From Streptomyces sp. NRRL F-6492 (GTDB lineage Bacteria; Actinomycetota; Actinomycetes; Streptomycetales; Streptomycetaceae): 18,788 bases of DNA. The notes under the pieces were generated by a model. It did no database searches. It had not been told where the DNA came from and worked only from the letters and a program-made list of their open reading frames with translations. Both the position numbers and the translations under genes were made by a program. The stretch spans positions 1 to 18,788 of the forward strand of contig NZ_LGEG01000016.1 of the NCBI RefSeq assembly GCF_001280125.1, read 5' to 3'. Positions 17,049 to 18,788 of this stretch are shown here, in pieces; within the stretch, counting starts at the first letter, position 1, and each line of letters opens with the position of its first letter.

Positions 17049-17081
17049 ACGTGACACCGTCCGTCACGTATTCGGTACGGT
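17049..17081 (+). promoter_or_regulatory. WYL regulator promoter with overlapping inverted-repeat operator
   Basis: ACGTGAC (17049-17055) and GTCACGT (17063-17069) form a perfect 7-bp inverted repeat with a 7-base spacer, a likely dimer operator. GTGACA (17051-17056) resembles a -35, and TACGGT (17076-17081) a -10, giving a spacer of 19. The start would fall at about 17088-17089, at the GTG start codon. Binding would therefore block the regulator's own promoter and could also affect divergent ridA. Confidence 0.6.
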
Positions 17082-17088
17082 TGCCGCC

Positions 17089-18063
17089 GTGCGTGCGGAT
17101 CGGCTGGTCTCGCTGGTGCTCCTGCTGCGTCGGCACGGCCGGCTGACCGCGGGGGCGCTGGCCCGCGAGCTGGAGGTGTCCACCCGTACCGTGCTGCGCG
17201 ACATCGAGGCGCTGTCCACGGCCGGCGTCCCGGTCTACGCCGAACGCGGCCGGCACGGCGGCTTCGCGCTGCTGCCCGGCTTCCGGACCGAGCTCACCGG
17301 CCTGAACCACGACGAGGCGCTCGCCCTCCTCGCCGCCGGATCGGGGCGCGGCGAGCAGGTGTTCGGTCTCGGCCCGGCACTCGCCTCGGCCCTGCGGAAG
17401 GTGGTCGACGCGCTGCCCGAGAGCCACCGGGCCACCGCGGACGACGCGGCCCAGCGCTTCCTCGTCGACCCGGAGACCGATCTGCTCTCCCGTCGGCCGG
17501 TCACCGAGGGGGTGCCCGGCACCACGATGACCGTGGTCCGGCGCGCCGTGCTCGCCGGGCACCGGCTGCGCATCCGCTACGCGGCCACGGACCAGGAACC
17601 GCGGTGGCGCACGGTGGACCCGATCGGCCTGGTCACCGTGCGCGACCGGGCCTATCTGCTGGCCACGCGCTCGGGAGAGGACCGTACCTACCGGCTGTCA
17701 CGGGTGCTGACCGCCGAGGAACTCCCCGAGGCGGCGCGGCGGCCGAACCGGGTCGACCTGGACCGGATCTGGCGGGAGCGCTCCGCGCGTTTCCTCTCCG
17801 GCGGTGACCACGTCGCCGTGTCGGTGCGGGTGGACCCGGCGCGGCGGGAGGAGTTGCTGGACACCGTGCTCGCCGTCCGCGCGGAGGAGCCCGACGCGGA
17901 CGGACGGCTGCGGCTGGAGGTGACCTTCCAGGATCTCCGGCACGCCGAGTGGGCGCTGTGGCGGCTCGGCACGGACGCGGAGGCCCTGACCCCGCGGTCG
18001 CTGCGCGCTTCCCTGCACGACCGTGCCGTCGCGCTGGCCGCCCGGTACGGGCCCTCGTCCTGA
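17089..18063 (+). CDS. WYL/YafY-type transcriptional regulator
   Basis: The 324-residue protein has an N-terminal winged helix-turn-helix (about 1-60; LTAGALARELEVSTRTVLRDIEAL at 19-42), a linker, a WYL-type ligand-binding domain (about 145-215; VDPIGLVTVRDRAYLLATR and YRLSRV) and a C-terminal WCX extension (about 240-320). Such proteins act as repressors or activators that sense small ligands or nucleic acids. GTG 17089 begins directly with VRADRLVSLVLLLR, the family's usual start. No ribosome binding site is seen, and the -10 lies seven bases upstream, so the transcript is probably leaderless; the longer ATG form at 17026 adds unrelated sequence. It probably controls itself and divergent ridA. 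Confidence 0.9.
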   Translation: MRADRLVSLVLLLRRHGRLTAGALARELEVSTRTVLRDIEALSTAGVPVYAERGRHGGFALLPGFRTELTGLNHDEALALLAAGSGRGEQVFGLGPALASALRKVVDALPESHRATADDAAQRFLVDPETDLLSRRPVTEGVPGTTMTVVRRAVLAGHRLRIRYAATDQEPRWRTVDPIGLVTVRDRAYLLATRSGEDRTYRLSRVLTAEELPEAARRPNRVDLDRIWRERSARFLSGGDHVAVSVRVDPARREELLDTVLAVRAEEPDADGRLRLEVTFQDLRHAEWALWRLGTDAEALTPRSLRASLHDRAVALAARYGPSS

Positions 18064-18066
18064 GAC

Positions 18067-18090
18067 GGCCGCCGGACCGGCCGCCGGACC
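18067..18090 (+). repeat. 12-bp tandem duplication after the WYL gene
   Basis: GGCCGCCGGACC occurs twice in tandem (18067-18078, 18079-18090), just after the WYL stop. With the following CCGGCCGG near 18101 it can form GC-rich stems, possibly a terminator. Confidence 0.7.
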
Positions 18091-18133
18091 GGTCGTGTCA
18101 CCGGCCGGGGGGCGTCCCGACATCACTTGCTCT

Positions 18134-18147
18134 GTGACCTGCGTCAC
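18134..18147. promoter_or_regulatory. Crp-like binding site
   Basis: GTGACCTGCGTCAC fits the GTG-N6-GNCAC pattern I recall for Streptomyces Crp and has 5-bp inverted arms. It is followed by TTAAA-N5-TTTAA (18151-18165) in an AT-richer region. It lies about 145 bases before the last gene, and about 65 bases upstream of its candidate promoter. Confidence 0.45.
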
Positions 18148-18210
18148 GCGTTAAAAGTCCTTTAAGGAACAAGGTCTCGCAGAGCCCAATTTGTGCCGTT
18201 TCGAGCACAG

Positions 18211-18240
18211 TTGACGCTTGCTTTGAACAACAGTCAATAT
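18211..18240 (+). promoter_or_regulatory. Candidate promoter of the final gene
   Basis: TTGACG (18211-18216) is a good -35, with CAATAT (18235-18240) at an 18-base spacer as a moderate -10. The -35 arm TTGAC and GTCAA at 18233-18237 form an inverted pair that could be an operator. The region is strikingly AT-rich for this genome, as promoters here often are. Confidence 0.5.
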
Positions 18241-18291
18241 CTTCACGACTTCCCCACACCTCCCTCGGCTTCACCTCATCTGGAGCACTTG

Positions 18292-18788
18292 ATGCGCAAC
18301 AGGGCTGCCCCGACCACAGCAGTCACTTCCGTCACTGGTGAACCCGTGGGCACGGAACACCGGGGCGACCGCGTCTTCGGGAAGGTCGCGGAGCCGAACC
18401 GGGACGGCACCGGCGCGCGGGGGCAGGACATCGAGCTCTTCGACACGACCGCCCCCCTGCCGAAGGTTCCCGCCCGGGCCACGACTGTGCCCGCCCACGC
18501 GTCGCGGCGGTCCCGGCGCGCCCGTGCGGCGGCTCCGGCGCGGCGGTCCGTGCCGCTTCCCCTGATGCTCGCGGGCGCGCTCTCCGCGGGGCTCGGCGCC
18601 GCGGTGGCGGTGTGGGCCTCCGCCGAACCCGACTCCGTACCGACGTCGAACCCGTCCGTCTCGCTCCCCGTCCTCGCGACACACGTCCCCTCCCCCGCCC
18701 GGGACACCGCCTCCGGCACGCCGCCGTCCCCCGGGGCGAGCACCGCGCGGACGTCGCGGGCCGCCTTCCCCTCCGCCGGCCCCACCCC
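18292..18788 (+). CDS. Putative single-pass membrane protein, 3' end outside window
   Basis: The frame from ATG 18292 stays open to the window end (165 codons and two bases), so the C-terminus is missing. GGAG lies at about 18282-18285, six bases upstream, and the candidate promoter is at 18211-18240. The N-terminal 85 residues are hydrophilic and end in an Arg-rich stretch (SRRSRRARAAAPARR, 71-85). One hydrophobic span follows (about 88-110; PLMLAGALSAGLGAAVAVWA), then a Ser/Thr/Pro-rich region. The positive-inside rule suggests a cytoplasmic N-terminus and a disordered extracytoplasmic linker leading to an unseen domain. I cannot name the family; many Streptomyces surface enzymes look like this at the start. 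Confidence 0.7.
   Translation, partial: MRNRAAPTTAVTSVTGEPVGTEHRGDRVFGKVAEPNRDGTGARGQDIELFDTTAPLPKVPARATTVPAHASRRSRRARAAAPARRSVPLPLMLAGALSAGLGAAVAVWASAEPDSVPTSNPSVSLPVLATHVPSPARDTASGTPPSPGASTARTSRAAFPSAGPT

Overview
The window is very GC-rich, with almost every third codon position G or C, many GTG starts, and GTGA/ATGA-type overlapping gene junctions. The gene families (cobalamin riboswitch, ScfR/RamB-type regulator remnant, WYL regulator with RidA, DUF2071) point to an actinomycete, most likely Streptomyces or a close relative. This is inferred from composition and family recognition, not from a search.

Left part (1-6717): a small membrane protein is followed by an internal fragment of a short-chain fatty-acyl regulator on the minus strand (pseudogene). 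Next comes a promoter with a palindrome between -35 and -10, a complete cobalamin (B12) riboswitch, a 22-codon upstream ORF and a strong hairpin. After that lies a tightly coupled five-gene plus-strand operon for the distal part of valine catabolism: methylmalonate-semialdehyde dehydrogenase, an isobutyryl-CoA-type acyl-CoA dehydrogenase, a 3-hydroxyisobutyryl-CoA hydrolase, 3-hydroxyisobutyrate dehydrogenase and an enoyl-CoA hydratase. Together these convert isobutyryl-CoA to propionyl-CoA, whose usual further use needs the B12-dependent methylmalonyl-CoA mutase. That makes the B12 riboswitch upstream intriguing.

Middle part (6733-10827): a perfect 17-bp inverted repeat separates the valine operon from a convergent minus-strand pair, tsaD then alaS. 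They encode a full-length TsaD-type tRNA threonylcarbamoyladenosine synthase subunit and a full-length alanyl-tRNA synthetase. Both look diverged from the housekeeping Streptomyces proteins as I remember them, and neither has its usual neighbours. I read them as a second-copy translation cassette.

Right part (10828-18788): a plus-strand metallo-beta-lactamase-fold hydrolase converges on a minus-strand lipoprotein. A DUF2071 protein has a 3' end that overlaps a convergent SRPBCC protein across an 18-bp tandem duplication. A diverged NAD-dependent DNA ligase (LigA) follows. A RidA-like protein is divergent from a WYL-type regulator with a near-ideal inverted-repeat operator and a probable leaderless start. 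An AT-richer regulatory region with a Crp-like site then leads into a membrane protein cut off by the window end.

No rRNA, tRNA, CRISPR array, insertion sequence or phage gene was seen.
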